Shown here in pieces: positions 52,858 to 61,194 of a DNA stretch of 64,000 nt. The notes below the pieces were generated by a model. The model was not told where the DNA came from, searched no databases, and saw nothing but the letters and a program-made list of their open reading frames with translations. A program made the position numbers and the translations under genes. Location of the stretch: the NCBI GenBank assembly GCA_963728475.1, contig CAVSKL010000003.1:682001-746000 (forward strand), in the 5' to 3' direction. Origin of the DNA: CAVSKL01 sp963728475 [NCBI: Candidatus Eiseniibacteriota bacterium]. Lineage in GTDB: Bacteria; Eisenbacteria; RBG-16-71-46; JABDJR01. Numbering within the stretch: the stretch's first letter is position 1; each line of letters begins with the position of its first letter.

Positions 52858-53577
52858 CTATTCCCGCGGCTTCGGCAGATAGGGCTCCAGCGCCCGCTTC
52901 CAGATCACGTACCCCACCGGATCCATGTGGAGGCCGTCGGGGAGGAAGAGTTCGGGCCGGGGAAGGCCGTTGTCCTGGAGCATCGGCGTCCACACGTCCA
53001 CGTAGTCGAGGAGCGAGTCGGACCTCGCCCGGGCCTCCATCGTCTCGTTCACCCGGTGCATGGCCGGCAGCAGCGCCCGGCGGGCCAGGCTGGGCTTGAC
53101 CGAGAGGAACGCCACCGGGGTGCCGGGAAGGTTCCGGTGGATGCGCGCGACCACGGTGTCCAGGTCCGCGGCCACCCGTTCCGGGCTCTTCCCCGCGGCG
53201 AGGTCGTTGTCTCCCTCGTAGAGCACCACCATCCGCGGGCGGTAGGGGTAGACGACCCGGTCCAGGTAGCGGATGAGGTCCCCGGTCTCGGACCCGCCGA
53301 AGCCTCGGTTGAGGACGGGGAGGCCGGGGAAGTCCTCGGCGAGGCTCGTCCACATGCGGATCGAGCTGCTCCCCACGAACAGCACCGGGTTGGCCGGAGG
53401 CGGCGTCGCGCGGTCCCCGGCCTCGAACTTCCGGATGTCGGCGGCGAAGCGGAAGGTATCGGCGGCGGCGGGCCGGAGCGCGGCGTCGTCGGCCCCCGCG
53501 GCCGGCGCCGAGGCCCCGGCGAGAAGGGCGGCGAGGGCTCCGGCGGCCAGGGCGGAAGCGGTGATCGAGCGGGGCAT
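52858..53577 (-). CDS. secreted SGNH/GDSL hydrolase
   Basis: 239 residues with a signal peptide. Block I Ser in LFVGSSSIRMW, block II GFGGSE, block III YEGDND and block V DGLHMD give a complete SGNH set, so it should be an active esterase, likely removing acyl groups from carbohydrates or lipids outside the cytoplasm. Convergent with pbpC (33 bases between stops) and divergent from the gene at 53730. Substrate unknown. Confidence 0.9.
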   Translation of the reverse strand: MPRSITASALAAGALAALLAGASAPAAGADDAALRPAAADTFRFAADIRKFEAGDRATPPPANPVLFVGSSSIRMWTSLAEDFPGLPVLNRGFGGSETGDLIRYLDRVVYPYRPRMVVLYEGDNDLAAGKSPERVAADLDTVVARIHRNLPGTPVAFLSVKPSLARRALLPAMHRVNETMEARARSDSLLDYVDVWTPMLQDNGLPRPELFLPDGLHMDPVGYVIWKRALEPYLPKPRE

Positions 53578-53682
53578 GGGGGATCCTCCCGGGGATGAGA
53601 AAAAAAACCGGGCCCGAGCATGACAGAAGGGATGCGCCCCCGCCAGGGGCGGAGATCCCCCGCCCGACGCCCCTCTGCGATC

Positions 53683-53691
53683 TGGTAAAAT
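53683..53691 (+). promoter_or_regulatory. extended -10 promoter
   Basis: TGGTAAAAT matches TGN plus a -10 hexamer (TAAAAT, 53686-53691). Predicted start near 53698 leaves a 32-base leader with AGGAG before the ATG at 53730. No clear -35 is seen, in keeping with an extended -10 site. Confidence 0.5.
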
Positions 53692-53729
53692 AATGCGCGC
53701 CTATTCACCACCGCATCAGGAGAACCACC

Positions 53730-54941
53730 ATGCGCTTTCCCCCGGCGTTGCTCCTCTCCGCCGTGCTCCTCGCTCTCGCCGCTCCCGCGCCGGCCACCCC
53801 CAGGCGTGCGCTCTTCGACAACACCCACGCCGAGACCGCCGGGAACGCGGACTGGGAGATCGACACCACCCAGCCCCTTCCCACTCCCGACCAGAGCGCG
53901 GTGACCTGGTCCACCCCCCGCACCTACTGGCTGGGCGCGGTGTCCTCCTGGGGGATCGACCTGGCCAAGCGCGGGTACACCGTGGCCACCCTCACCTCGA
54001 GCTACGGGATCACCTACGGCAACTCCGGGAATCCGTACGACCTCTCGCAGTTCGACGTGTTCATCGTGCCCGAACCCAACACCGTGTTCACCGCGGCCGA
54101 GTCCACCGCCATCTTCGACTTCGTCCGGGACGGGGGGGGCCTGGTGGCGGTCTCCGACCACGCCGGCTCCGACCGGAACGGGGACGGGGTGGACTCGCCC
54201 AGGATCTGGGGACGGCTCGACCGGGGTTATCTCTTCGGCGCCCACTTCGACTCCTCCGGTGAGTCCTACAACAACATCAGCCAGGACAGCGGGAACGTGG
54301 ACGCCGATCCCTCCAACCCGGTGGTGAACGGGGTGAACGGTTACGCCGACAGCCTCGCCTACCACAACGGCGCCACCCTGGTGCTTCACCCCGAGGTGAA
54401 CCCGAGCGTGACCGGGGACGTGTGGATGAACGGGATCGCCCACGGCACCGACCGGGTGATGGCCGCCCACGCCGCCTACGGCCAGGGGCGGATCTTCTTC
54501 GTGGGGGATAGTTCCCCGGTGGACGACGGCAGCGCCACCTCCGGCAACAGCAGCATCTACGACGGCTGGAGCGAGGTCTCGGGCCGGGACAGCCTGCTGG
54601 TCATGAACGGCACCATGTGGGCCACCCGCGCTCCGGCGGCGAGCGGGATCCCGGGCGGCTTCGCCGAGGGCCCGGTTCTGGCCCCTCCCTCGCCCAACCC
54701 CAGCCGTGGCCCGGTCGCGCTCTCCTTCCGCCTTCCCGCCGGTGGACGGGCGCGGGTGGAGATCGTTGACCTGAGCGGCCGCCGGGTGTGGGAGCGCACG
54801 ATGGCGGGAGCGGCCGGCGGGACCCTCGCCGTCACCTGGAACGGCACCGGCGACGACGGCCGCCGGGTGGCCGCCGGCCTCTACTTCGTGCGGGTGCGGG
54901 TCGCGGGCGCGAGCGCCGCGGCGCGGATCATCCGGCTCTAG
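53730..54941 (+). CDS. secreted GATase-like fold protein with FlgD-like C-terminal domain
   Basis: 403 residues. Signal peptide (LLLSAVLLALAAPAPA); then RALFDNTHAETAGNADWEID, DVFIVPEPNTVFTAAES, FVRDGGGLVAVSDHAG and GQGRIFFVGDSSPVDDGSA, which resemble the class I glutamine-amidotransferase-like/DUF4350-type fold often found in exported proteins without catalytic Cys. The last ~85 residues are a FlgD-like domain (SPNPSRGPVALSFRLP, TWNGTGDDGRRV, GLYFVRVRV). No active site is recognised. Transcribed from its own promoter. Confidence 0.78.
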   Translation: MRFPPALLLSAVLLALAAPAPATPRRALFDNTHAETAGNADWEIDTTQPLPTPDQSAVTWSTPRTYWLGAVSSWGIDLAKRGYTVATLTSSYGITYGNSGNPYDLSQFDVFIVPEPNTVFTAAESTAIFDFVRDGGGLVAVSDHAGSDRNGDGVDSPRIWGRLDRGYLFGAHFDSSGESYNNISQDSGNVDADPSNPVVNGVNGYADSLAYHNGATLVLHPEVNPSVTGDVWMNGIAHGTDRVMAAHAAYGQGRIFFVGDSSPVDDGSATSGNSSIYDGWSEVSGRDSLLVMNGTMWATRAPAASGIPGGFAEGPVLAPPSPNPSRGPVALSFRLPAGGRARVEIVDLSGRRVWERTMAGAAGGTLAVTWNGTGDDGRRVAAGLYFVRVRVAGASAAARIIRL

Positions 54942-54987
54942 CCGTCCTCGAAAGACCGGTCCCGCGCGGCGTGTCCGGCCCGCCTGC

Positions 54988-54993
54988 TACAAT
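54988..54993 (+). promoter_or_regulatory. extended -10 for a leaderless mRNA
   Basis: TGCTACAAT (hexamer TACAAT) ends six bases before the ATG at 55000. Standard spacing would put the first transcribed base exactly on the A of the start codon; there is no SD. This strongly suggests a leaderless message for the MNIO gene. Confidence 0.55.
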
Positions 54994-54999
54994 GCCGCC

Positions 55000-55890
55000 A
55001 TGAGCTTCCTCGATCGGGTCCAGGACCTTCCCCCGCTGGGCCTGGGGGTCTCCACCGAGTACGGAGCCGGCGACGCGCCCACCGGGCTCGACGTGCCCGA
55101 ACTCCGGCGCCTCCATCCCGGCTACGCCGCGTTCCTGGAGGTGGGGGTGGAGACGCTCTCCGGGCTCGATCGCCACGCCCGGGCGTGGGTGGAGTCGGGC
55201 CTTCCCGCCACCTACCACTTCCTGGACCTGAACCCCGACGATCCCGCCGAGTTCGACGCCGCCTGGCTGGACGAGGTGCGCGCGCTGGCGGCGGTGATCC
55301 GCCCCGCCTGGTTCTGCGGTGACGCCGGCATGTGGCACTTCGGCGGACGCGAGCCGGGGCAGATGCTCCTCCTCCCGCCGGTCCTCTCCCGGGACTCCGC
55401 GTCGGCGATCGCCGGGGGGGTGGCGCGGCTCCGTGCCGAGACCGGCTACGAGGTCCTGCCCGAGAACCCGCCGGGCGCGGTGTTCCTGGGCGACCTGCAC
55501 CTCCTGGATTTTTTCGCCCGGGTGTGCGCGGAAGCCGACACCGGCATGCTCCTCGACTGCGCCCACCTCGGCATCTTCCAGCGTCTGCGCGGCCTCGCTC
55601 CGCTCACCGGCCTGGACGGCTTCCCCCTGGACCGCATCGTGGAGATGCACGTGGCCGGGGGAAGCGAGCGCGAGCACGACGGCTGGCCTTACGTGGAGGA
55701 CGACCATACCCCGGCGGTGCTGCCCGACACCTGGGAGATCTTCGAGCATCTGGCGCCGCGCTGCCCCAACCTCCGGGCGGTGGTGTTCGAGTGCGAGCGG
55801 AACGCGCTCCCCGGCACCCTCCCCGGGTTCCGCCGCATCACCGAGGTGCTCCGGGGCTCTCCTTCCCTCGGCCTGATCGCCGGCCGCTAG
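55000..55890 (+). CDS. DUF692/MNIO-family (multinuclear iron oxidase-like) protein
   Basis: 296 residues with a TIM-barrel layout like DUF692: GLGVSTEYG at the start, YAAFLEVGVETL, LPENPPGAVFLGD, LLDCAHLGIFQ, IVEMHVAGGSE and VEDDHTPAVLPDTWEIFEHL, then VVFECERNALP. The acidic and His residues expected to bind the iron cluster are present at ENP, DCAH, EMH and DDH. Known MNIO enzymes (MbnB, TglH, ChrH) modify Cys in peptides with the help of a partner protein. The next gene, 15 bases on, is the likely partner. I found no clear precursor peptide between 54942 and 56926. Confidence 0.75.
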   Translation: MSFLDRVQDLPPLGLGVSTEYGAGDAPTGLDVPELRRLHPGYAAFLEVGVETLSGLDRHARAWVESGLPATYHFLDLNPDDPAEFDAAWLDEVRALAAVIRPAWFCGDAGMWHFGGREPGQMLLLPPVLSRDSASAIAGGVARLRAETGYEVLPENPPGAVFLGDLHLLDFFARVCAEADTGMLLDCAHLGIFQRLRGLAPLTGLDGFPLDRIVEMHVAGGSEREHDGWPYVEDDHTPAVLPDTWEIFEHLAPRCPNLRAVVFECERNALPGTLPGFRRITEVLRGSPSLGLIAGR

Positions 55891-55905
55891 CCCGCGGGTA
55901 CCGGA

Positions 55906-56772
55906 ATGGCTCACGCGGCGCTCCAGCGGGTGATGGTGCGAATGCTCTACGACTCCGCTTTCGCCGCGCGGGTCCTCGGCGAACCCGGGGCGGCGCTGGC
56001 CGGAACCGGCCTGACCGGCGAGGAGGCCGCCTGGCTCCGGGCGCCGGATCCTCGGGCCTGGGGCACCGACCCCGAGCGGCCGGTGCGCGCGCTCAACATC
56101 CTGCTGCAGCAGTATCCCACCGCCTGCGCCCTGGCCGCCCGCGGGCCGGAGGGGGGGGCGGGACTCCTGGAGTTCTTCCGCTCCCGCCGGTTCCATGACG
56201 CGGTCCAGGGCGGCGGCTCCATGGCGCTGGCCTTCGGCGCGTTCCTGGCGGAGCGGGTGGAAGCCGGCGCGATCCCCGACCGGCGGACCGCGCCCCTCGC
56301 GGAGCTGGAGCGGGCGATCGTGGAACTCCGCCGCGGGGCCCCGCCGGGGGCTCCCGCCGCCCCGGCGGGAGCGATCCGGTTCCGCCTGTCCCCCGACAAG
56401 GCGGTCTGCCGGGCGCCCGCGGGCACCGCGGACCTCCACGAGCAGGTTCACGCCGCCCTGGCCCGCGCCGGCACCGGGCTTCCCCGGGCGGTGCTGAGCC
56501 CCGCGATGCCGCTTCCCACCCTCGCGCCGGACCCCGGGGAAAGCGAATGCCTGCTGCTGGAGCTGGTCCGCGACGACGGCCCCCGGGTGCGGTACCCGGT
56601 CGGGGTGACCGAGATCACCGAGGGGCTTCACGACCTTCTCGTCTTCGCCGGCGAGCCGCGCGGGGCGGAGGCGCTCGCCGCGGAGATCGTGCGGCTCGGC
56701 GCCGACCCCTCCGAGGCCCCGGAGCTGATCGAGGGGCTGGCCGCCGACGGCACCCTGGCCGGGGCCGACTGA
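55906..56772 (+). CDS. probable MNIO partner protein of unknown family
   Basis: 288 residues, no signal peptide. The N-terminal third (LQRVMVRMLYDSAFAARVLG, LTGEEAAWLRAPDPRAWGTD, VRALNILLQQYPTACALAA) is helical and resembles the helical domain of proteins encoded beside DUF692 genes. The central and C-terminal parts (IRFRLSPDKAVCRAPAG, LLLELVRDDGPRVRYPVGVTEI, LHDLLVFAG) may form a small beta domain ending in a helix pair. Function not recognised; a substrate-recognition or scaffold role for the MNIO enzyme is inferred from adjacency alone. Confidence 0.65.
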   Translation: MAHAALQRVMVRMLYDSAFAARVLGEPGAALAGTGLTGEEAAWLRAPDPRAWGTDPERPVRALNILLQQYPTACALAARGPEGGAGLLEFFRSRRFHDAVQGGGSMALAFGAFLAERVEAGAIPDRRTAPLAELERAIVELRRGAPPGAPAAPAGAIRFRLSPDKAVCRAPAGTADLHEQVHAALARAGTGLPRAVLSPAMPLPTLAPDPGESECLLLELVRDDGPRVRYPVGVTEITEGLHDLLVFAGEPRGAEALAAEIVRLGADPSEAPELIEGLAADGTLAGAD

Positions 56773-56777
56773 AGCCG

Positions 56778-56796
56778 GCGCGGCCCCGGGCCGCGC
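56778..56796 (+). terminator. GC hairpin after MNIO pair
   Basis: 8-bp perfect stem (GCGCGGCC with GGCCGCGC) and a three-base loop, starting five bases after the stop. No T-run, so termination would need another signal. Confidence 0.4.
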
Positions 56797-56926
56797 GATT
56801 CACCCTTGCCCCGCGGCGCCGGGCCGAAGAGAATGGGCGGGCACCCCCGGCAGACCCTGGTACGTCCCTGTCCACGCGCTCCCCGTCCGGCGCCTCCGGC
56901 GGGGTGCGCCACCGGGAGGTTGCATC

Positions 56927-57544
56927 ATGCGCCGGCGTTCACGACTGTTTCCGCTGGGCACGACTCTCGCCCTGTGTGCCCTGGGATCGATCCCCGCCCT
57001 CGCGGGAGCCCCCCGCACCCACGACGGATTCTTCCTCCGCCTCTCCGGCGGCCCCGGCTACGCCTCTCCCTCGCTGGACTACCTGGATTCCAACTTGAAG
57101 CTCTCCGGGTCCTCGGGCGACCTGAACCTGGCGGTGGGAGGCATGGTCTCGCCGAACCTGGCCCTTCACGGCACCCTGCTGAGCTGGGTGGTGAGCAACC
57201 CCGACGTCTCGTGGGGCGGCCCCGGTTCGGTCCGGTTCGACGGGGACCTGTCCATGGCCGCGATCGGCGCGGGGCTCACCTACTACTTCATGCCCGCCAA
57301 CATCTACGCGTCGGGTTCGGTGGGCTTCGGTTCGCTCACGCTGGATGCGGCGGAGGGGCTCGACGGCGAGACCAAGGACGGTCCCGTCGTCGATCTCACG
57401 CTGGGAAAGGAGTGGTGGGTGGGGAACTCCTGGGGGTTGGGCGCGGCGCTCGCCTTCGGGTACCACTCGTTTCCGGAGAAGCAGCTCACCACGAACTGGA
57501 CCGGCGGAAGCCTGGCGCTGCGCTTCAGCGCCACCCTCAACTGA
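56927..57544 (+). CDS. small outer-membrane beta-barrel protein
   Basis: 205 residues; signal peptide (LFPLGTTLALCALGSIPALA) then DGFFLRLSGGPGYASPSLDY and alternating strands with Gly/Asp turns (LNLAVGGMVSPNLALHGTLL, AAIGAGLTYYFMPANIYA, WGLGAALAFGYHSF), ending LALRFSATLN. The pattern fits 8-stranded OmpA/OmpX-like barrels. No ligand can be assigned. GGGAGG lies eight bases before the ATG. Confidence 0.75.
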   Translation: MRRRSRLFPLGTTLALCALGSIPALAGAPRTHDGFFLRLSGGPGYASPSLDYLDSNLKLSGSSGDLNLAVGGMVSPNLALHGTLLSWVVSNPDVSWGGPGSVRFDGDLSMAAIGAGLTYYFMPANIYASGSVGFGSLTLDAAEGLDGETKDGPVVDLTLGKEWWVGNSWGLGAALAFGYHSFPEKQLTTNWTGGSLALRFSATLN

Positions 57545-57605
57545 TCCCCCTCCCGCCGGACGCCGGCGGAAGGCCCGCCCCGGCCCTCAACCAGGAGCCC
57601 ACGCC

Positions 57606-58268
57606 ATGCGCCCCATCCTCGTCTCCTCGCTCGCCCTCGCCGCCCTGGTCTCGGCGGCGCTCCCCGCTCGCGCCGCCGACACCGTCCCCGCCTCCGAGGC
57701 CTCGGAGCAGGTGGGAAGGACGGTCACGGTCTGCGGCACGGTAGCGTCCGCCTCGCACTTCGACCGGCTGAAGGGGGAGCCCACCTTTCTCAACTTCGAC
57801 CGGCCCTATCCCGACCAGGACTTCACCGTGGTGATCTGGGGGGAGACCAACTCCAAGTTCGACCGCCCGCCGCACGAGCTCTTTCGCAACAAGGATCTGT
57901 GCGTGACCGGCCGGGTGGAGATGTACAAGGGAAAGCCGCAGATCACCGTCCGGGACCCCGGACAGATCGCCGTCACCTCCGAGAGCTTCGACGCCGGGGC
58001 CCTCCGCTACGAAGACCGGGTGCTGATGAAGGCGATGCTGGCCGGGCTGGGCTATCCGGTGGACGAGGGGACCGGCGCGTGGAGCCGCGCCGACGACGAT
58101 GCGCTCGGCGCCTATCGGGCCGCGAGCGGGGCGGGGGAGGGCGATACCGGGCTCTTCCGGGCCCTGGCCGCGTCGGTGGATTCGCTCGACGCCGAGGCGC
58201 GCGGACGGGTGCTGAAGCTGGTGCTGCTCAACCTGGCTCAGCGCGGCGGGCCGGAGGGGAGCCGGTAG
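57606..58268 (+). CDS. secreted OB-fold protein with C-terminal peptidoglycan-binding-like helices
   Basis: 220 residues with a signal peptide (LVSSLALAALVSAALPARA). Residues ~28-115 form an OB-fold of the tRNA_anti-like/DUF type (VGRTVTVCGTVASAS, TFLNFDRPYPDQDFTVVIWG, LCVTGRVEMYKGKPQITV). This version often accompanies extracellular nucleases. The C-terminal part (LMKAMLAGLGYPVDEGTGAWSR) resembles a peptidoglycan-binding helical bundle. Its 3' end overlaps the convergent secreted nuclease-like gene by 31 bases. Confidence 0.75.
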   Translation: MRPILVSSLALAALVSAALPARAADTVPASEASEQVGRTVTVCGTVASASHFDRLKGEPTFLNFDRPYPDQDFTVVIWGETNSKFDRPPHELFRNKDLCVTGRVEMYKGKPQITVRDPGQIAVTSESFDAGALRYEDRVLMKAMLAGLGYPVDEGTGAWSRADDDALGAYRAASGAGEGDTGLFRALAASVDSLDAEARGRVLKLVLLNLAQRGGPEGSR

Positions 58269-59689
58269 AAGTCCGCGACCACCGGCAGGTGGTCCGAGGC
58301 GACCGCGGTGTCCTCGGACCGGAGGCCGGCCGCGTCCAGCAGGCTTCGCGCGAGCTCCGGCGTCCACAGCACGAAACTCCGGGCCAGCCCCAGCACGCTG
58401 TCGGTGTAGACCACGTAGTCGAGCCGGCCGGGTGGGAAGGGGCCGCCGTCGCTTCGCCAGGTATAGATCTCGTTCCCGGTGAGGTGGTACGGGAAGGCGT
58501 CGGCGAAGGGGGTGCCGTCCCCGTCGGGGGGCGCGGCGGGGCCGAAGGAGGCGGTGTCGAAGACCGCGCCGTCCAGAAGCGCGGCCCGCTCGGCCGCGTC
58601 GCCCACCAGGTTCATGTCCCCCGCCACCACCACCGGCTCCGCCGCGGGAAGGCGCCCGGCGTCCCGGGCATCGCGGATCCACGCCGCCAGGGCGTCGAAC
58701 ACCTGCCGGCGCCCGGCCGCGTCGTTGCAGCAGGGGGGATGGGGGTTGAGAAGCAGGATCTCACCCCCCGGCGCTTCGATCCGGGTCCAGCCGCCGCGGC
58801 GGCGCGGGCCCACCGCCCCCGAATCCCGGATGGGGTACCGGCTCGCGGTGACTCCCTGGCCGCCGTCCCCGGCCGCGCTCCATTCCCGTCCCGGTAGCGC
58901 CTCCGCCATCCACGCCCGCACCTGTTCGGGGGTGTGGGTGTAGATCTCCTGGAAGCACACCACGTCGGGATCGAGGGCGCGGAGGATGCGCCGGAAGGGC
59001 TCGGGGCGGTCGAAGAGCCCGTCGAAGCGCACGTTGTAGGAGACCAGCCGGAGGTTTCCGTCGCCGGGGGCGGGGATCGCGGCGGGGACGAGCGCCGCCC
59101 GGGGGCGGCGGTCCAGGCGGAGTCCGAGCGGACCGGTGGAGAACGTGCCGCCGTCCGCCCCGGGTGCCCGGAGCGCGAAGGACAGCGAGTCCCCGGGGAG
59201 GAACGGAGCCCCCGCGATCAAGCCGGCGCGGTCGAAGGAGACCTCGAACTCGCGGGAGGAGACGGTGGGGGCCTCGCGCAGGTTCACCGCGGCGGGGGAG
59301 ACCCGGAGCGGCACCCCCATCACGGCCGCGCGCCCCTCGTGGTCGGCGAACGTCCAGCGGAAATCGACCCCCAGCCCGTCCGCGGGCGTTCCCGTCGCCC
59401 CCGAGGCGTCGGTGTCCACCTCCAGGACCAGCCCCCCCTCGTCCTGGAGCCGGGTCTCCCGGGCCAAACGGAACCGGAGGTAGACCCGGGCGGAGTCGCT
59501 TGTGGCCCAGACCGCGGCGACCGGAAGGCCGGTGGAGCCGGTTCCGGCCGCGGGGTAGAGGCGCTCGGCGTTGGACCAGTCGTCGAACCGCCCGTCCACC
59601 ACCGGTCCCGGAACCGGCGCGGCCGCGGAAGCGGCGGGCCGGAGGCATGCGAGCAGCAGGGCGGCTCCGAAGGCGGCGGGGTGTCTCAT
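58238..59689 (-). CDS. secreted endonuclease/exonuclease/phosphatase (EEP) family protein
   Basis: 483 residues. Signal peptide, then a CBM9-like beta domain (VDGRFDDWSNAERLYPA, ~30-200), then the EEP domain: RLVSYNVRFD, VVCFQEIYTH (catalytic Glu), VVAGDMNLVG (Asp/Asn), RLDYVVYTDS and SDHLPVVADF (final Asp-His). All core catalytic residues are present. The family includes secreted DNases, sphingomyelinases and inositol phosphatases, so nucleic acid is only one possible substrate. Convergent with and overlapping the OB-fold protein. Confidence 0.88.
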   Translation of the reverse strand: MRHPAAFGAALLLACLRPAASAAAPVPGPVVDGRFDDWSNAERLYPAAGTGSTGLPVAAVWATSDSARVYLRFRLARETRLQDEGGLVLEVDTDASGATGTPADGLGVDFRWTFADHEGRAAVMGVPLRVSPAAVNLREAPTVSSREFEVSFDRAGLIAGAPFLPGDSLSFALRAPGADGGTFSTGPLGLRLDRRPRAALVPAAIPAPGDGNLRLVSYNVRFDGLFDRPEPFRRILRALDPDVVCFQEIYTHTPEQVRAWMAEALPGREWSAAGDGGQGVTASRYPIRDSGAVGPRRRGGWTRIEAPGGEILLLNPHPPCCNDAAGRRQVFDALAAWIRDARDAGRLPAAEPVVVAGDMNLVGDAAERAALLDGAVFDTASFGPAAPPDGDGTPFADAFPYHLTGNEIYTWRSDGGPFPPGRLDYVVYTDSVLGLARSFVLWTPELARSLLDAAGLRSEDTAVASDHLPVVADFYRLPSGPPR

Positions 59690-59862
59690 GGGGTGAACGG
59701 TGTCCTCGGTTGGGCTCGCGCCCGGTGGGGCTCTCCGGACGGGCGGCGGCGAGTGTACACCGCGCGCCCCCCCCGGGGTTAGAGTTGAGGCCGCATCTCC
59801 GTCCGCGCGGCGCCCATCCCGGGCCGCCGCCCGGGGTGGGGGGAAGAACGCGAGGAGCCCGC

Positions 59863-60600
59863 TTGCCCAGATCCCGGCCGCCCGGACGGGGCGCCCGCCC
59901 GCCGGGGCTCACCGTCCTCTACGAGGACGACGATCTCGTGGTGGTCGACAAGCCGGCCGGGCTCCTCACCATCGCCACCGACACCGAGCGCGATCGCACC
60001 GCCTACCACCGGCTGACCGAGTACGTGCGGCGGGGGTCGCCCCGCTCGCGGGCGCGGGTGTTCATCGTGCACCGGCTGGACCGGGACACCTCGGGGGTGC
60101 TGGTCTTCGCGCGCACCCCCCTCGCCAAGAACCGGCTGCAGGAGAACTGGCGCGAGGTGGAGAAAATCTACCTGGCGGTGGTCGAGGGGGTGCCGGCGGA
60201 GCGAACCGGGATCATCGAAAGCCGTCTCGCCGAGAACCCGGCGCGGGTGGTCTACGAGACCGCCGACCCCGCCCGGGGCAAGCTCGCCCGCACCGCTTTC
60301 CGGGTGATGCGCGACGACGGCCGCCGGGCGCTGCTCGAGATCACGCTCCTTACCGGGCGCAAGAACCAGATCCGGGTGCAGCTGGCCGGGCGCGGGCACC
60401 CGGTGGTGGGGGACCGCAAGTACGGCGCCGCTCCCGGGCGCGCCCGGCTCGCCCTCCACGCCCGATCCATCCGGTTCAAGCACCCGGTCACCGGGGACCC
60501 GGTTCAGGTGGAGGCGCCGGTCCCGGAGGAACTCACCCGACTCGTCCGCTCCGATCCGCGCCCCCCCGGCAGGGGGAAGCCGGCCGGGGGGCGGCCGTGA
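59863..60600 (+). CDS. RluA-family pseudouridine synthase
   Basis: 245 residues from a TTG with GAGGAG five bases upstream. Catalytic Asp in VHRLDRDTSGVLVFA; also LTVLYEDDDLVVVDKPAGLL at the start, LTGRKNQIRVQLA, HPVVGDRKYG and LALHARSIRFKHP. Converts uridine to pseudouridine in rRNA or tRNA; the target position cannot be read. There is no N-terminal S4 domain, as in the short RluA/RluC-like subgroup. Both flanks are Pro/Arg-rich. Confidence 0.92.
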   Translation: MPRSRPPGRGARPPGLTVLYEDDDLVVVDKPAGLLTIATDTERDRTAYHRLTEYVRRGSPRSRARVFIVHRLDRDTSGVLVFARTPLAKNRLQENWREVEKIYLAVVEGVPAERTGIIESRLAENPARVVYETADPARGKLARTAFRVMRDDGRRALLEITLLTGRKNQIRVQLAGRGHPVVGDRKYGAAPGRARLALHARSIRFKHPVTGDPVQVEAPVPEELTRLVRSDPRPPGRGKPAGGRP

Positions 60601-60740
60601 TCCTCCCCGGGCGGCCGGCCGCGCCGCCCCCCCGGCCGGCGCTTGCGCGGGCGCCGGGGCGGGCGCATCCTGGGGAAGGTCGGCACCGGGCCTGGAGGGA
60701 GCGCGCCGGCCGGGCGCGTTGAAGAGGGGAGGACGCGATC

Positions 60741-61157
60741 ATGATCGGTGGGAGTCCGGTTCGGGCGCGGAGGGCGTTGCTGGCGGCGGTGATGGTCCTG
60801 ACCCCGGTCCTCGCGGCCTGCGGGCGCGCCCCGGGCGCGGCGGGAGGGTACGAGCTTCTCTCGGCCGCCGCCGGGGGCGGCGAGGCGCGGCCGGCCGGCC
60901 CCGCCTGGTTCCAGGGGCGCCTTCTCCTCGGGGCCGACGGCAGGTACGCCTTCAGCATGACTGACTCCACCCGCCGGGAGTTCCGGGCGGGAGGGGCCTA
61001 CCGGCTCCGGGGCGCGAAGCTCACCCTGGACGGCTTCGCCGGCGGCGAGGCGTTCACCGTGGCCGTCGCGCGCGACGCCGCGGGCCTCACGCTTTCGGGG
61101 AGCGCCGACCCCTGGACCGGTGCTCCCTTCCGGTGGAACTACAAGCGGCGGGGGTAG
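60741..61157 (+). CDS. small predicted lipoprotein
   Basis: 138 residues; signal and lipobox LAAC. The short mature part (WFQGRLLLGADGRYAFSMTD, FRAGGAYRLRGAKLTLDGF, GLTLSGSADPWTGAPFRWNY) looks like a lipocalin-like or META-type small beta domain, as in proteins predicting 'how much signal vs a baseline'. No known family named. GAGGGGAGG upstream of the ATG. Confidence 0.65.
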   Translation: MIGGSPVRARRALLAAVMVLTPVLAACGRAPGAAGGYELLSAAAGGGEARPAGPAWFQGRLLLGADGRYAFSMTDSTRREFRAGGAYRLRGAKLTLDGFAGGEAFTVAVARDAAGLTLSGSADPWTGAPFRWNYKRRG

Positions 61158-61194
61158 GGCGCGGCGCGGCGGGCGGCCGGCGGCGCCTCCGCCC

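Noticed and set aside
58238-58268. Overlap of OB-fold gene and EEP gene taken as a possible error
   Set aside because: Both proteins have sensible C-termini, and convergent overlaps of this size occur elsewhere in the window (17524-17540).
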